A model generated the notes under the pieces. It was not told the DNA's origin and ran no database searches. It saw nothing but the letters and a program-made list of their open reading frames with translations. A DNA stretch of 64,000 nt, taken from assembly GCF_947494125.1 (NCBI RefSeq), contig NZ_CANLTU010000004.1, positions 186,001 through 250,000 on the forward strand, in the 5' to 3' direction. Of the stretch, positions 10,236 to 20,861 are shown in pieces. Position 1 is the stretch's first letter, and each line of letters starts with the position of its first letter. This stretch comes from an uncultured Tenacibaculum sp. (GTDB lineage Bacteria > Bacteroidota > Bacteroidia > Flavobacteriales > Flavobacteriaceae). A program made the translations under genes and the position numbers.

Positions 10236-11485
10236 CAATAAGGAACAATTTTTTCTAATGCAACACCTCTTGATCCTTTAATTAAAATAGTGCTATTTTT
10301 AATAGGTTCATTCAATAAGTATTTTTCTAATGCAGCTAATGTTTTAAATTTTAAGTGATTTGATATTGTCTCCGAAAAATTACTTCCAACAAAAAAAACT
10401 GAATCAAAATTTGCACTTGAAACAAAATCAACTACTTTTTGATGCTCTATAGAACTAAATTCTCCTAACTCAAACATGTCTCCTAAAATAATAGTTTTAT
10501 GATCTGTTTTATATTCAACAAAGCTATTTAAAGCAGCTTTTATACTAGTAGGATTCGCATTGTAAGCATCTAAAATTATCTTATTATTATTTGTTTCTAT
10601 TATTTCTGATCTGTTATTTGATGGAATATAATTTTCTATTACATTTTTTATTTCCTCTTTTGTTACTTTAAAATAATTACCTATAGTAATAGCTGCAGAA
10701 ATATTTGCAAAATTATAACTTCCTATAAGCTTGCTAGTAATTTCTTCATTATAAAAACTCAATTTAACGAATGGATTTGATTCAATAAATTTAATCGAGT
10801 CATTAAAACATATAGTTTGAATTCCTTTTGTTTTTTCTACTTGAATTTTATCTTCTGTATTAATAAAAGCCTTGCGATTATTTTCCTCTATAAAATCATA
10901 TAATTCAGACTTACCTTTTATGACTCCTTCAATAGAGCCGAAACCTTCTAGATGTGCACTTCCAAAATTCGTAACATAACCGTAATCAGGACTTACTATC
11001 TTAGATAAAAAAGATATTTCATTTAGGTGATTTGCACCCATTTCAACAATACCTATCTCTGTACTAGAGTCCATAGATAGCAAAGTTAAAGGAACACCTA
11101 TATGGTTATTTAAATTACCTACAGTCGCTATAGTTTTATACTTAGAAGATAAGACAACGTTAATTAATTCTTTTGTTGTGGTTTTACCATTACTTCCAGT
11201 TAAAGCAATTATAGGAATTTTCAAATATTTTCGATGATAACTAGCTAATTCTTGTAATGATTTTAAAACATTTTCAACCAATATTATATTATCAGACGTT
11301 TTATATTTTATTTCATCTACAATAGCATATTTAGCCCCTTTGGATAAAGCTTCTTCTGCAAACTTATTACCATTAAAATTAGCTCCCTTTAAAGCAAAGA
11401 AAACTGTATTTAGCCTTATGTTTCTAGTATCTGTATCAACTAAACCATGTTGAATATATAAACTATGTAAATCCTCTATCTTCAT
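10232..11485 (-). CDS. murF: UDP-N-acetylmuramoyl-tripeptide--D-alanyl-D-alanine ligase
   Basis: ALTGSNGKTTTKELI, GNLNNHIGVPLTLL, LDAYNANPTSI motifs; start trimmed from 11518 to ATG 11485. Confidence 0.92.
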   Translation of the reverse strand: MKIEDLHSLYIQHGLVDTDTRNIRLNTVFFALKGANFNGNKFAEEALSKGAKYAIVDEIKYKTSDNIILVENVLKSLQELASYHRKYLKIPIIALTGSNGKTTTKELINVVLSSKYKTIATVGNLNNHIGVPLTLLSMDSSTEIGIVEMGANHLNEISFLSKIVSPDYGYVTNFGSAHLEGFGSIEGVIKGKSELYDFIEENNRKAFINTEDKIQVEKTKGIQTICFNDSIKFIESNPFVKLSFYNEEITSKLIGSYNFANISAAITIGNYFKVTKEEIKNVIENYIPSNNRSEIIETNNNKIILDAYNANPTSIKAALNSFVEYKTDHKTIILGDMFELGEFSSIEHQKVVDFVSSANFDSVFFVGSNFSETISNHLKFKTLAALEKYLLNEPIKNSTILIKGSRGVALEKIVPYC

Positions 11486-11499
11486 AGTGTAAAAATAAA

Positions 11500-11526
11500 A
11501 AACCTCATTGAATTTCAATGAGGTTT
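11500..11526 (-). terminator. Rho-independent terminator downstream of gldJ
   Basis: AAACCTCATTGAA/TTCAATGAGGTTT hairpin followed by a U-run on the minus strand. Confidence 0.8.
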
Positions 11527-11551
11527 GGTTTTATAATTTGAGATATCTTAT

Positions 11552-13267
11552 TTATCTTCTCTTTTTAACATATCTAGGTGTTGCTGATTTCTTTTCATTT
11601 AACATCATTGGCCCCATTTTATCAGTAGCACATCTAAAACCTATGAAATTAGTAGCCATATATTCTGGGAAATATCTTCTTTGTGCTGGATCTAACCAAT
11701 ACTCTCTGTCTGTCCAAGAACCACCTTTATATACTCTAGATTTGTCACTAATTAAAGTAGATCTTGTCTTAGAATCATACTTATAATTATTGATCACATT
11801 TCCTAAAGAATCTTTTTCTGATTCAGGTTTTTGAGGTGAATTGTACATTCTTGCTTTAGGATCTAACTGATCTTTATCTAAACCATAATTCTTTGAAGAA
11901 GCTTGATCTCCATCACCTAAACTTGAGTTATTTGCAAGATTATAATTTCTTCTCATATAAGTATCTTCCTTAGTAATTGGAATATACTTAACACTTCCAG
12001 GTAAATCTTTAGGAATAATTCTTCCGTTTTCTAAAGTATCATACTCAACATCTCCTAATTCATCTCCTACGATTACAACTTTACCATCTTGATCAATCAT
12101 TTTTTTAGTAAAGATATTTCCTCTAAAATAATTGAAATCATTTGCTTCTGAATCTATAATTGGACGATAAACATCTTCAACCCATTCTGCAACATTTCCA
12201 GACATGTCATATAAACCAAAAGCATTTGGAGGGTAACTTCTAACTGCATTTGGAATATCAGAACCATCACTACTCCAACCAGCAATACCACTATAGTCTC
12301 CTTTTCCTTGCTTAAAGTTACCTAATTGATCACCTCTTCTTCTTTTATCTCTATCTCTAGTATATTTACCATTCCAAGCATATTTCTTTCTTCCTCTTAT
12401 ATTATTATATTCACGGTTTTCGAAAATAGCTTTTGCAGCATATTCCCATTCAACCTCAGTAGGAAGTCTAAATTTTTGTGATAAAACACCATCAGAAGAA
12501 GTAACTTGTCTTCCAGAAAACTCATCTTTCCCTGGTTTAGGGTCTCCTTTTTTCCTTGGTACAGGAATTCCTTTTTTATAAATTGTTGAATCTCCTTCAA
12601 ACAACGCGTACGGATTTGTTAAATAAGTATCTGTATCAAAATTGTTTTTCCCTTTAAAGTTTAAAGAATCTTCTTTAAATATATTTTTGATAACACCTTT
12701 ATCCATTAATATCTTCAAGTTAACGGCATTAGTACGCCATTTACAATATTTATTAGCTTGTAACCAACTAACTCCTACTACAGGATATTCTGCATAAGAT
12801 GGATGTCTTAAATAACTTTCAGATAATAAATTCGTATTACCTAATCCTTTTCTCCATACTAATGTATCTGGTAAAATTGAAGAATATATGTCTTTAAATT
12901 GTTCTTCTTCTGGAGGAAAAATATCTTTGGTATATTGCATAAATAACCCATACTCTGCATTTGTTACTTCAGTCTCATCCATATAAAATGAACGAACATG
13001 CATTTTCTTTGGAGTAGTATTCCAATCAAACATTACATCATCTTGTACTAACCCCATAGTAAAACTACCTCCCTCAATATGCACCATACCTGGAGGGGTT
13101 TTTCCATCTTTAAACTTCCCTTTTAAATAACCACCATAATTAGGGTCATTAAAATTCCATCCAGTTAGCGAAGATTTACTTGAACCACCACTTCTGTTAC
13201 TTTTACAAGAAGTAATTAATAAGCTAGTGATAGCCAATAAACTAAATAATTTTAAGGTACTTTTCAT
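11552..13267 (-). CDS. gldJ: Gliding motility lipoprotein GldJ (SUMF1/FGE-sulfatase-like domain)
   Basis: Lipobox LLITSC, GSFTMG, YMDETEVTNAEY, RLPTEVEWEYAA, GNVAEWVEDVY, GGSWTDREYWLDPAQRRY; next to murF and porV. Confidence 0.88.
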   Translation of the reverse strand: MKSTLKLFSLLAITSLLITSCKSNRSGGSSKSSLTGWNFNDPNYGGYLKGKFKDGKTPPGMVHIEGGSFTMGLVQDDVMFDWNTTPKKMHVRSFYMDETEVTNAEYGLFMQYTKDIFPPEEEQFKDIYSSILPDTLVWRKGLGNTNLLSESYLRHPSYAEYPVVGVSWLQANKYCKWRTNAVNLKILMDKGVIKNIFKEDSLNFKGKNNFDTDTYLTNPYALFEGDSTIYKKGIPVPRKKGDPKPGKDEFSGRQVTSSDGVLSQKFRLPTEVEWEYAAKAIFENREYNNIRGRKKYAWNGKYTRDRDKRRRGDQLGNFKQGKGDYSGIAGWSSDGSDIPNAVRSYPPNAFGLYDMSGNVAEWVEDVYRPIIDSEANDFNYFRGNIFTKKMIDQDGKVVIVGDELGDVEYDTLENGRIIPKDLPGSVKYIPITKEDTYMRRNYNLANNSSLGDGDQASSKNYGLDKDQLDPKARMYNSPQKPESEKDSLGNVINNYKYDSKTRSTLISDKSRVYKGGSWTDREYWLDPAQRRYFPEYMATNFIGFRCATDKMGPMMLNEKKSATPRYVKKRR

Positions 13268-13617
13268 GTATTTTTAACTATTTTAAGGGTGCCGCAATTT
13301 ACAATATTTCTAATTTCTTACAACTTATTTATCTATAATTTCTCATACTTAGAAAGTTGCTCTTGCAAGATTACAAACGACCATTTTTTAAGTTTAGTAT
13401 TACGAATCTAAGAAAAAGATTAAATATCTAGCATTAATTTTTATTATTTTATAACATTCTCATTCTAAACAACTCACTTTCAAAACAAAAAACACCATAA
13501 AATGTATATTTTAAAATATTTTCAACTAATCTTGAAAAAAATGTAATAATTTTATCCTTCAATCGTTAAGGTAGTGATTAAAATTTAACAAATTTTAGCA
13601 ATATTTTAAGAAAATCA

Positions 13618-13625
13618 TATATTTG
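13618..13625 (+). promoter_or_regulatory. -7 element TATATTTG upstream of porV
   Basis: Exact TAnnTTTG match 24 bp before the ATG. Confidence 0.5.
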
Positions 13626-13649
13626 CCGAACTAATAATCAAATTTTTAC

Positions 13650-14741
13650 ATGAAAAAATTATCAATTTTATTGTTTTTTGCATGTTTTGCCCTTCAAATC
13701 AAAGCACAAACAACATCAAGTGGAATCACAACAGCTACTCCATTTTTATTAATTTCATCAGACGCTCGTGCTGGTGGTATGGGTGATGTAGGTGTCGCTA
13801 CGTCATCTGACGCTTTTTCAATTTTTCATAACCCTGCAAAAGCAGCTTTTAACCAAAACAAAATAAGTATTGGTATAAATTATACGCCTTGGTTACGTAA
13901 TTTAACTGATGATATTTTTGTTGGAAATTCTTCTTACATAAATAGATTCAAGGAAAACGCAGCTTGGGGAGTTGATGTTAAATATTTTTCTCTTGGTCAA
14001 GTTCAATTAACTGATTTAAATGGTAATAGTACTGGAACAATAAATCCAAGTGAATTTGCTATTACTGGTATTTACTCAATGAAGTTAAGTGAAAAATTCT
14101 CAATGGGTATTGGCTTAAAATACATTAATTCTAATTTAGATGTGAATAGTAATAGTATAGAAGCAGTAAATTCTTTTGCTGTAGATATTTCTGGTTACTA
14201 TCAATCAGACGAAAGAAATTATGGAAACTTCAATGGTCGTTACCGTTTAGGTTTTAACATAGCTAATATTGGCCCAAAAGTAGAATACACTCCTGGACAA
14301 GAAAATTTTATTCCAACTAATGCTAAATTAGGTGGTGGTTTCGATTTTATCTTTGATAGTCAAAATACATTAGGTTTAAATTTAGAATTCACAAAATTAT
14401 TAGTTCCATCTAGTAGTGCACAATCTTCAAGGGGTTGGTTCGAAGGAATGTTTACTTCATTAGGAGATAGAGGTTTTGGAGAAGAATTAAAGGAAACAAC
14501 TTGGGCTTTAGGAGCTGAGTATTTGTATAACAAAGCCTTTGCTTTAAGAGCTGGATATTTTCACGAAAGTGAAGAGAAAGGTTTAAGACAATTTTTAACT
14601 CTAGGAACAGGGTTTAGTGCAAAAGCATTTACGTTGGATTTATCATACTTAATAAATACTTCATCAGTAAATAACCCATTAGAAAATACATTAAGGTTCT
14701 CTTTATCATTTGATCTAGGAGAAATATACGAAGATTACTAA
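13650..14741 (+). CDS. porV: Type IX secretion system outer-membrane protein PorV (LptO)
   Basis: Signal peptide, ATPFLLISSDARAGGMGDVGVATSSDAFSIFHNPAK, beta-barrel C-terminus; adjacent to gldJ. Confidence 0.9.
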   Translation: MKKLSILLFFACFALQIKAQTTSSGITTATPFLLISSDARAGGMGDVGVATSSDAFSIFHNPAKAAFNQNKISIGINYTPWLRNLTDDIFVGNSSYINRFKENAAWGVDVKYFSLGQVQLTDLNGNSTGTINPSEFAITGIYSMKLSEKFSMGIGLKYINSNLDVNSNSIEAVNSFAVDISGYYQSDERNYGNFNGRYRLGFNIANIGPKVEYTPGQENFIPTNAKLGGGFDFIFDSQNTLGLNLEFTKLLVPSSSAQSSRGWFEGMFTSLGDRGFGEELKETTWALGAEYLYNKAFALRAGYFHESEEKGLRQFLTLGTGFSAKAFTLDLSYLINTSSVNNPLENTLRFSLSFDLGEIYEDY

Positions 14742-14778
14742 AATTTATATTTTTTTTTATAATTTCGTAACAAAATTT

Positions 14779-14807
14779 AAAAGCAGTCTTATCGACTGCT
14801 TTTTTTG
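14779..14807 (+). terminator. Rho-independent terminator after porV
   Basis: AAAAGCAGTC...GACTGCTTTTTTT hairpin. Confidence 0.8.
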
Positions 14808-14823
14808 ACCAATACTATTTCTT

Positions 14824-15306
14824 ATGGAAAAAATAGAAGTAAAAACTTCAGCTATCATTTATAATAATGTAGGAGAATTATCGCAGGAAGATAAAATGTT
14901 AATGGATAAAGCTGTAGAAGCTAGAGCAAAAGCTTATGCCCCTTATTCTAAATTTAATGTTGGAGCTGCTTTTTTATTAGAAAATGGAGCTGTTATTTTA
15001 GGAAACAATCAAGAGAATGCGGCATACCCTTCAGGTATGTGTGCTGAAAGGGTTGGTATTTGGAAAATTGGCTCTGAATTTCCTGGAGTCAAAATTAAAA
15101 AGCTTGCAATTACTGCTGCATCAACTCAAACCAAAGTAAATAAACCAGTTGGACCTTGTGGAGCTTGTAGACAAACTTTGTCTGAATATGAAATCAATCA
15201 AAAAGAACCTATGGAAATTTTATTTATGGGAGAAGTTGGTAAGATTATAAAAACTGAATCTTTACTATCTTTATTACCTTTTTCTTTTGATAGCTCTTAT
15301 TTATAA
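14824..15306 (+). CDS. cdd: Cytidine deaminase
   Basis: AYAPYSKFNVGAAF, NAAYPSGMCAERVG, GPCGACRQTLSE zinc motifs. Confidence 0.93.
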   Translation: MEKIEVKTSAIIYNNVGELSQEDKMLMDKAVEARAKAYAPYSKFNVGAAFLLENGAVILGNNQENAAYPSGMCAERVGIWKIGSEFPGVKIKKLAITAASTQTKVNKPVGPCGACRQTLSEYEINQKEPMEILFMGEVGKIIKTESLLSLLPFSFDSSYL

Positions 15307-15463
15307 AAACAACAAGCTTAGAAAAGCCATCTTTTTATTAAAAAATAACTAATTATTTTCTTCTTTTTTAAGAATTCAACAATTCTTTAAAATTGACTGA
15401 TAATTAAACCATTAATGTAATTAAAAATGCTTTATTTGTATTCTTTAAATATAAAAGAATCTA

Positions 15464-16528
15464 ATGACATCATCAGTAATTACAGGAACAGGTACATATA
15501 TTACTACCGTTCAAAAAACAAATGCAGAGTTTTCTAATCATCAGTTTTTAAATGAAGATGGTTCAGATTTCCCTAGCACTAATGATGTTATTATTAATAA
15601 ATTTAAATCGATTACTGGTATTGAAGAACGTCGTTATGCTAAGGATGAATACAATACTTCAGACTTGGGTTATTTTGCTGCTCAAAAAGCGATTGAAGAC
15701 GCTGGTGTAAATCCAGAACAATTAGATTATATTATACTAGCTCATAATTTTGGTGATGTAAAAAGTAATGCTATACAAAGTGACATCTTACCGAGTTTAG
15801 CCACCAGGGTCAAATTCAAGTTAGGCATAGAAAATCCAAATTGCGTAGCTTATGATATTTTATTTGGTTGCCCTGGATGGATTGAAGGAGTAATTCAAGC
15901 ACAAGCTTTTATAAAAGCAGGAATTGCAAAAAAATGTTTAGTTATTGGAGCTGAAACTTTATCTAGAGTTGTCGACAAAAACGATAGAGATTCTATGATA
16001 TATAGCGATGGTGCTGGCGCTTGTATTCTTGAAGCTAAAGAAGGTGCTGAATCTGGAGTTATTAGTCATGCGACTCAAACATTCACAAAAGAAGAAGCTT
16101 TTTATTTATTTTTCGGAAAATCTTTTAATAAAAAACATGATAAAGATGTACGTTATATAAAAATGCATGGTCGTAAAATTTATGAATTTGCATTAAATAA
16201 CGTACCTAATGCCATGAAAACTGCATTAGATAAAAGTGGTATCGAAATAGATGAAGTTAAAAAAATATTTATCCATCAGGCTAACGAAAAAATGGATGAA
16301 GCAATTATTAAACGCTTCTATAGGTTATATAAAAAACCAATCCCTGAAGGCATTATGCCAATGAGTATTCATAAACTTGGAAATAGTTCAGTAGCTACGG
16401 TACCTACCCTCTTAGATTTAGTTTTAAAAAACCAAATAGAAAATCAGAAAGTAGAAAAAGGAGATGTAATTATGTTAGCTTCTGTAGGCTCAGGTATGAA
16501 TATAAATGCAATAGTTTATCGCTATTAA
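15464..16528 (+). CDS. 3-oxoacyl-ACP synthase III family protein (FabH-like)
   Basis: KAS III fold: SITGIEERRYA, DILFGCPGWIEG active-site Cys region, IFIHQANEKM, KLGNSSVATVP. Confidence 0.85.
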   Translation: MTSSVITGTGTYITTVQKTNAEFSNHQFLNEDGSDFPSTNDVIINKFKSITGIEERRYAKDEYNTSDLGYFAAQKAIEDAGVNPEQLDYIILAHNFGDVKSNAIQSDILPSLATRVKFKLGIENPNCVAYDILFGCPGWIEGVIQAQAFIKAGIAKKCLVIGAETLSRVVDKNDRDSMIYSDGAGACILEAKEGAESGVISHATQTFTKEEAFYLFFGKSFNKKHDKDVRYIKMHGRKIYEFALNNVPNAMKTALDKSGIEIDEVKKIFIHQANEKMDEAIIKRFYRLYKKPIPEGIMPMSIHKLGNSSVATVPTLLDLVLKNQIENQKVEKGDVIMLASVGSGMNINAIVYRY

Positions 16529-16579
16529 AAAACTTCAAAAAATCTAAAATCAAATACTTAAAATCTAAAATCTAAGTAC

Positions 16580-16587
16580 TATTTTTG
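16580..16587 (+). promoter_or_regulatory. -7 element TATTTTTG upstream of guaA
   Basis: TAnnTTTG match overlapping the track's TTG start at 16585; true ATG is at 16591. Confidence 0.45.
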
Positions 16588-16590
16588 CAC

Positions 16591-18126
16591 ATGCAACAAC
16601 ACAACGTACTTATATTAGATTTCGGATCGCAATACACGCAATTAATTGCGCGCCGGGTAAGAGAATTAAACATTTATTGTGAAATTCATCCGTATAACAA
16701 AATACCAAAAAACTTAAACTATTTTAAAGCTGTAATTCTATCAGGAAGTCCATCTTCTGTTCGTTCTGATGAAGCTCCACACCCAGATTTATCAGAGATT
16801 AGAGGTAAAAAACCTTTATTAGCTGTTTGTTATGGTGCTCAGTATTTAGCCCATTTTTCTGGCGGTCTTGTAGCTCCGTCAAACACTAGAGAATATGGTA
16901 GAGCTAACTTATCTTTTGTAAAAGAAGGTGAAGAGTTTTTTAAAGAAATTTCAGAAGGAAGTCAAGTTTGGATGAGTCATTCAGATACGATTAAAGAATT
17001 ACCAACTGGAGGAACTTTATTAGCAAGTACTCATGATGTAAAAAATGCAGCATATAAAATTGAAGGAGAAGCTACCTATGCTATTCAATTTCACCCTGAA
17101 GTTTATCATTCTACAGATGGAAAACAATTATTACAAAATTTTTTAGTTAATATAGCAGGAGTAGCTCAAACATGGACACCAGCATCTTTTGTTGATGAAA
17201 CAGTAGCCGATATAAAAGCTAAAGTTGGAAACGACAAAGTTGTTTTAGGGTTATCTGGAGGTGTAGATTCAACAGTAGCAGCAGTATTATTGCACAAAGC
17301 TATTGGTAGTAATTTACACTGTATATTTGTTAACAACGGTTTGTTACGAAAAAACGAATTTACTGACGTATTAAAACAATATGAAGGTATGGGCTTAAAC
17401 GTAAAAGGAGTAGATGCTTCGGCACGTTTCTTGAATGAACTTGCTGGGTTAAGTGACCCTGAAGCTAAACGTAAAGCTATTGGTAAAGTTTTTATAGATG
17501 TTTTTGATGATGAAGCAAACCAAATTAAAGATGCAAAATGGCTGGCTCAAGGAACTATTTATCCAGATGTTATCGAGTCTGTTTCTGTTAATGGTGGCCC
17601 ATCAGCAACGATTAAAAGTCATCATAATGTAGGCGGCTTACCAGATTTTATGAAATTGAAAATTGTTGAACCTCTACGTATGATCTTTAAGGATGAAGTT
17701 CGTCGTGTAGGTGCATCTATGGGAATTGATAAAGAATTATTAGGTCGTCATCCTTTTCCAGGACCAGGTTTAGCAATTAGAATTTTAGGAGATATAACTT
17801 CAGAAAAAGTTAGAATCTTACAAGAAGTTGATGCTGTTTTTATCAACGGATTAAAGGAAGATGGTTTATATAATAAGGTATGGCAAGCAGGAGCAATTTT
17901 ATTACCAGTTAACTCTGTTGGAGTTATGGGTGATGAAAGAACTTATGAAAAAGTAGTAGCTTTACGTGCTGTTGAAAGTACTGATGGAATGACTGCTGAT
18001 TGGGTAAATTTACCTTATGAGTTTTTACAAAAAATATCGAATAAAATAATTAATAATGTGAAAGGTGTTAATAGAGTTGTTTATGACATTAGCTCAAAAC
18101 CACCTGCAACAATTGAATGGGAATAA
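16591..18126 (+). CDS. guaA: GMP synthase (glutamine-hydrolysing)
   Basis: GATase triad [29 protein letters not shown]-loop; C-term [19 protein letters not shown]. Confidence 0.97.
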   Translation: MQQHNVLILDFGSQYTQLIARRVRELNIYCEIHPYNKIPKNLNYFKAVILSGSPSSVRSDEAPHPDLSEIRGKKPLLAVCYGAQYLAHFSGGLVAPSNTREYGRANLSFVKEGEEFFKEISEGSQVWMSHSDTIKELPTGGTLLASTHDVKNAAYKIEGEATYAIQFHPEVYHSTDGKQLLQNFLVNIAGVAQTWTPASFVDETVADIKAKVGNDKVVLGLSGGVDSTVAAVLLHKAIGSNLHCIFVNNGLLRKNEFTDVLKQYEGMGLNVKGVDASARFLNELAGLSDPEAKRKAIGKVFIDVFDDEANQIKDAKWLAQGTIYPDVIESVSVNGGPSATIKSHHNVGGLPDFMKLKIVEPLRMIFKDEVRRVGASMGIDKELLGRHPFPGPGLAIRILGDITSEKVRILQEVDAVFINGLKEDGLYNKVWQAGAILLPVNSVGVMGDERTYEKVVALRAVESTDGMTADWVNLPYEFLQKISNKIINNVKGVNRVVYDISSKPPATIEWE

Positions 18127-18151
18127 AATCCTAATAATAAAAACAACGTAG

Positions 18152-20002
18152 ATGAAGAAATTACAATTTTTACTTTTAATTTGTATTTTAACCTTTGCCG
18201 TTTCTTGTGGTCAACAAAAACGATATGTCTCTTATAAAGTTCAAGATGGTGAAACAATGCGTGACATTGCTAAACGCCTAGACATGAAAACTAAAGATTT
18301 GCTTCGTTTAAACCCTGATGTAGGGAGAAGACCAGATGCAAATACGGTAATTGTTATTCCGAATCCTGAAATTAAAAAAGGAGTTTCTTCATCTTCATCT
18401 GAAAATACAGAGGATCCTGTTATAACTGATACAGAAAGTACAGAATCTGAATCGCCAGAGAAAAACACAGAAACTACAGAAAACATATTTCAACAAACTG
18501 TTTATGAATATGAAACACATGTAGTAAAAGCAGGTGAAACTGTATATAGAATCACTAAAGAATATAATATATCTAAAGATGATTTAATTAAGTGGAATCC
18601 TGAATATCCAGGTATTAAAAATAACGATTTAAGCATTGGTCAAGTTTTAAAAGTTAAGGCAACTGAGAATGTAATAACTATTGATCGTGAAGAGGTGTTA
18701 AAAAAGTTTTTAACACACACTGTTAAAAGTAAAGAGACTGTTTATAGCTTGACACGTTTTTACAATATTTCTAAAGAGGATTTAATTCGATTGAATCCTG
18801 AATATCCTAATATTGTTGACAATGAACTTTCTATTGATCAATTACTTAAAATTAAACCGATAGAAGAGGTTAATTCAGATGAAAATTATACTTTTTATAA
18901 AGATACTATTCAAGAAAATACATCTATTAACTTAGCTATTTTACTTCCTTTCAAAGCTAAAGAATACGATTCTTTATCAGCAAGAAATATTTTTAGCGAG
19001 AAGAAAAACAAATCAGCTTCATTAGCTAACATGGTTACCGATTTTTACATGGGTTCAGAAATGGCAATTGATTCTATAAAAAAACAAGGAGTTATTGTTA
19101 ATATGAATATTTTTGATACTGGAAACAGAGGAAATAATATAACTTCAATATTAGATGAAGATAAACTAGACAGTGCAGATGTTGTTATTGGTCCTTTTTA
19201 TTCTAACAAAGCCGAAATCATTGCTCGTAAAGTTAGTGTTCCTGTTGTTTTTCCTCATTTTTCAAGTAAACAGCAAAATTTCTCAGCTTCTAAACTGATA
19301 AAAACTGCTCCAGAAAAAGATAATTATACAGATTATTTAACATCTTTCTTAAAAGACACTTATAATGGTGAAGAAATTTTTATTGTTGGTGATGGTGATT
19401 CAAATTCTAATGCTAGAATAAATAAAATTGTTCGTAGTTTAAAAAGCCATGATTCAATTAAAAACATTCATGTTTTAAAACCTAAAGATGGTTATATTAA
19501 AAGAGAACGATTTACTAAAGAAATGAACCCTAAAAAGCACAATTGGGTTGTAATCACATCAAACAATAATGTAGCAATTGCTGATGCTTTAAATAGTATG
19601 ATTGGTTTACCTGATGATATAACTGTTCAGGTATTTGCTATCGAGAAAAACAAAGCATATGATAAAATAGAGAATAATAAACTAGCTAGTATTGATTTCA
19701 CTTATGTTTCTAATTCTTTTGCTGATGATTCATCTACTGATGTAAAAGCTTTCAATAAAAAATATTATACTAAAAATAACACTATTCCTTCTGATTATGC
19801 TATTAAAGGGTTTGATATTACTTATGATGTGTTAATGAGATTAGCTTCAGGAAAAAGCTTAACTGATACTTTTAAAGATGGTGTATCACTTCGTTTAGAA
19901 AACAAATTTGACTATCGTAAAAAGGTTTTTGGTAGCAGTAGTAATAGTGGTTTGTTTATTGTAAAATACAATAAAGATTTAAGTTTAAGTAGACTTAAGT
20001 AA
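18152..20002 (+). CDS. LysM-repeat lipoprotein with periplasmic receptor-like C-terminal domain
   Basis: Lipobox FAVSC, three LysM repeats (VQDGETMRDIAK, VKAGETVYRITK, VKSKETVYSLTR), then AILLPF-type substrate-binding fold. Confidence 0.85.
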   Translation: MKKLQFLLLICILTFAVSCGQQKRYVSYKVQDGETMRDIAKRLDMKTKDLLRLNPDVGRRPDANTVIVIPNPEIKKGVSSSSSENTEDPVITDTESTESESPEKNTETTENIFQQTVYEYETHVVKAGETVYRITKEYNISKDDLIKWNPEYPGIKNNDLSIGQVLKVKATENVITIDREEVLKKFLTHTVKSKETVYSLTRFYNISKEDLIRLNPEYPNIVDNELSIDQLLKIKPIEEVNSDENYTFYKDTIQENTSINLAILLPFKAKEYDSLSARNIFSEKKNKSASLANMVTDFYMGSEMAIDSIKKQGVIVNMNIFDTGNRGNNITSILDEDKLDSADVVIGPFYSNKAEIIARKVSVPVVFPHFSSKQQNFSASKLIKTAPEKDNYTDYLTSFLKDTYNGEEIFIVGDGDSNSNARINKIVRSLKSHDSIKNIHVLKPKDGYIKRERFTKEMNPKKHNWVVITSNNNVAIADALNSMIGLPDDITVQVFAIEKNKAYDKIENNKLASIDFTYVSNSFADDSSTDVKAFNKKYYTKNNTIPSDYAIKGFDITYDVLMRLASGKSLTDTFKDGVSLRLENKFDYRKKVFGSSSNSGLFIVKYNKDLSLSRLK

Positions 20003-20046
20003 TAAATAAAAAGGGAAGTTATTAATAACTTCCCTTTTTATTTATT
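20001..20046 (+). terminator. Perfect 46-bp palindromic terminator
   Basis: AATAAATAAAAAGGGAAGTTATT followed by its exact reverse complement, with no spacer. Confidence 0.85.
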
Positions 20047-20074
20047 ACTTATTTTAACATTGTCTTTACTCTCA

Positions 20075-20403
20075 TTATTTTTTGTTTATTCTTTCTAAAC
20101 ACTCTTTTAATGAATCTCTCCAATATGGTATTTCAATATTAAAGTCTTCTTTTATTTTAGATTTATTCAAAAGTGAATAATTTGGTCTTTTAGCGAGAGT
20201 TAAGTAATTTTTTAGTCTCAATAGGACTTATCTTACACTTTAAATTAGAAATTTCCATAATAGCAATGGCAAAATCATACCAAGAAGTTACTCCTTCATT
20301 AGAATAATGATAAATTTTAGATTTTTCATCTATTTCCCCTTCTTTTGATAAGATATTTAAACAGACTCTAGCTAAATCTCTAGCATAAGTTGGCGTATAA
20401 TAA
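20075..20403 (-). pseudogene. Decayed 3' part of rfbD (dTDP-4-dehydrorhamnose reductase)
   Basis: Minus-strand translation TPTYARDLARVCLNILSKEG...KIYHYSNEGVTSWYDFAIAIMEISNLKCKISPIET then frameshift to AKRPNYSLLNKSKIKEDFNIEIPYWRDSLKECLERINKK*; parallels the C-terminal third of the intact copy at 35167-36018. Confidence 0.88.
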
Positions 20404-20731
20404 TTATCTACTTTATAAGCTTATAGTTGTCTTTTATTTTCTTCTGATAATTCTTCTACAATATGTTTTCCATAAGTAGGTTAAGTAACTCTTATATCTA
20501 CTACTAATGTATCTAATCAATTTAGACTGTGTAAAAGGAGACTTTTAAAAATGTAATCCTCTTAAAACTCCTTTATTTAATTTAGATTCATTATCTTGAA
20601 TAAAAGTTGTATTTTTTATACATTCTTCAATTTTTTTGTTTAAACGATTCAAAAAAACAACCTCTTTTATCACCAAATATAGTTGGTACTATTATTATTA
20701 CTTCAGGGATTTCTGTATTTACAAACTTCAT
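20404..20731 (-). pseudogene. Decayed rfbC (dTDP-4-dehydrorhamnose 3,5-epimerase)
   Basis: Minus-strand MKFVNTEIPEVIIIVPTIFGDKRGCFFESFKQKN* ... QDNESKLNKGVLRGLHF* ... TYGKHIVEELSEENKRQL*AYKVDNYY; parallels the intact copy at 36011-36586 with frameshifts and stops. Confidence 0.88.
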
Positions 20732-20861
20732 TATTATTTAACTAAATTTATTAAATATTTAAAAGATTCATTATTACTACCTCTATTATACTATAAGTTA
20801 CCAATCTATTAGTTAATATGATCCCTTTTATAAAGCAACATGATATCTAACCAAATTATAG

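Noticed and set aside
11508-11786. 92-aa + strand ORF
   Set aside because: Antisense to gldJ 3' end and its terminator.
16529-16580. AAAATCTAAAATC-type repeats upstream of guaA as a riboswitch or regulatory array
   Set aside because: Low-complexity AT-rich sequence with no clear stem structure; I cannot support a purine riboswitch.
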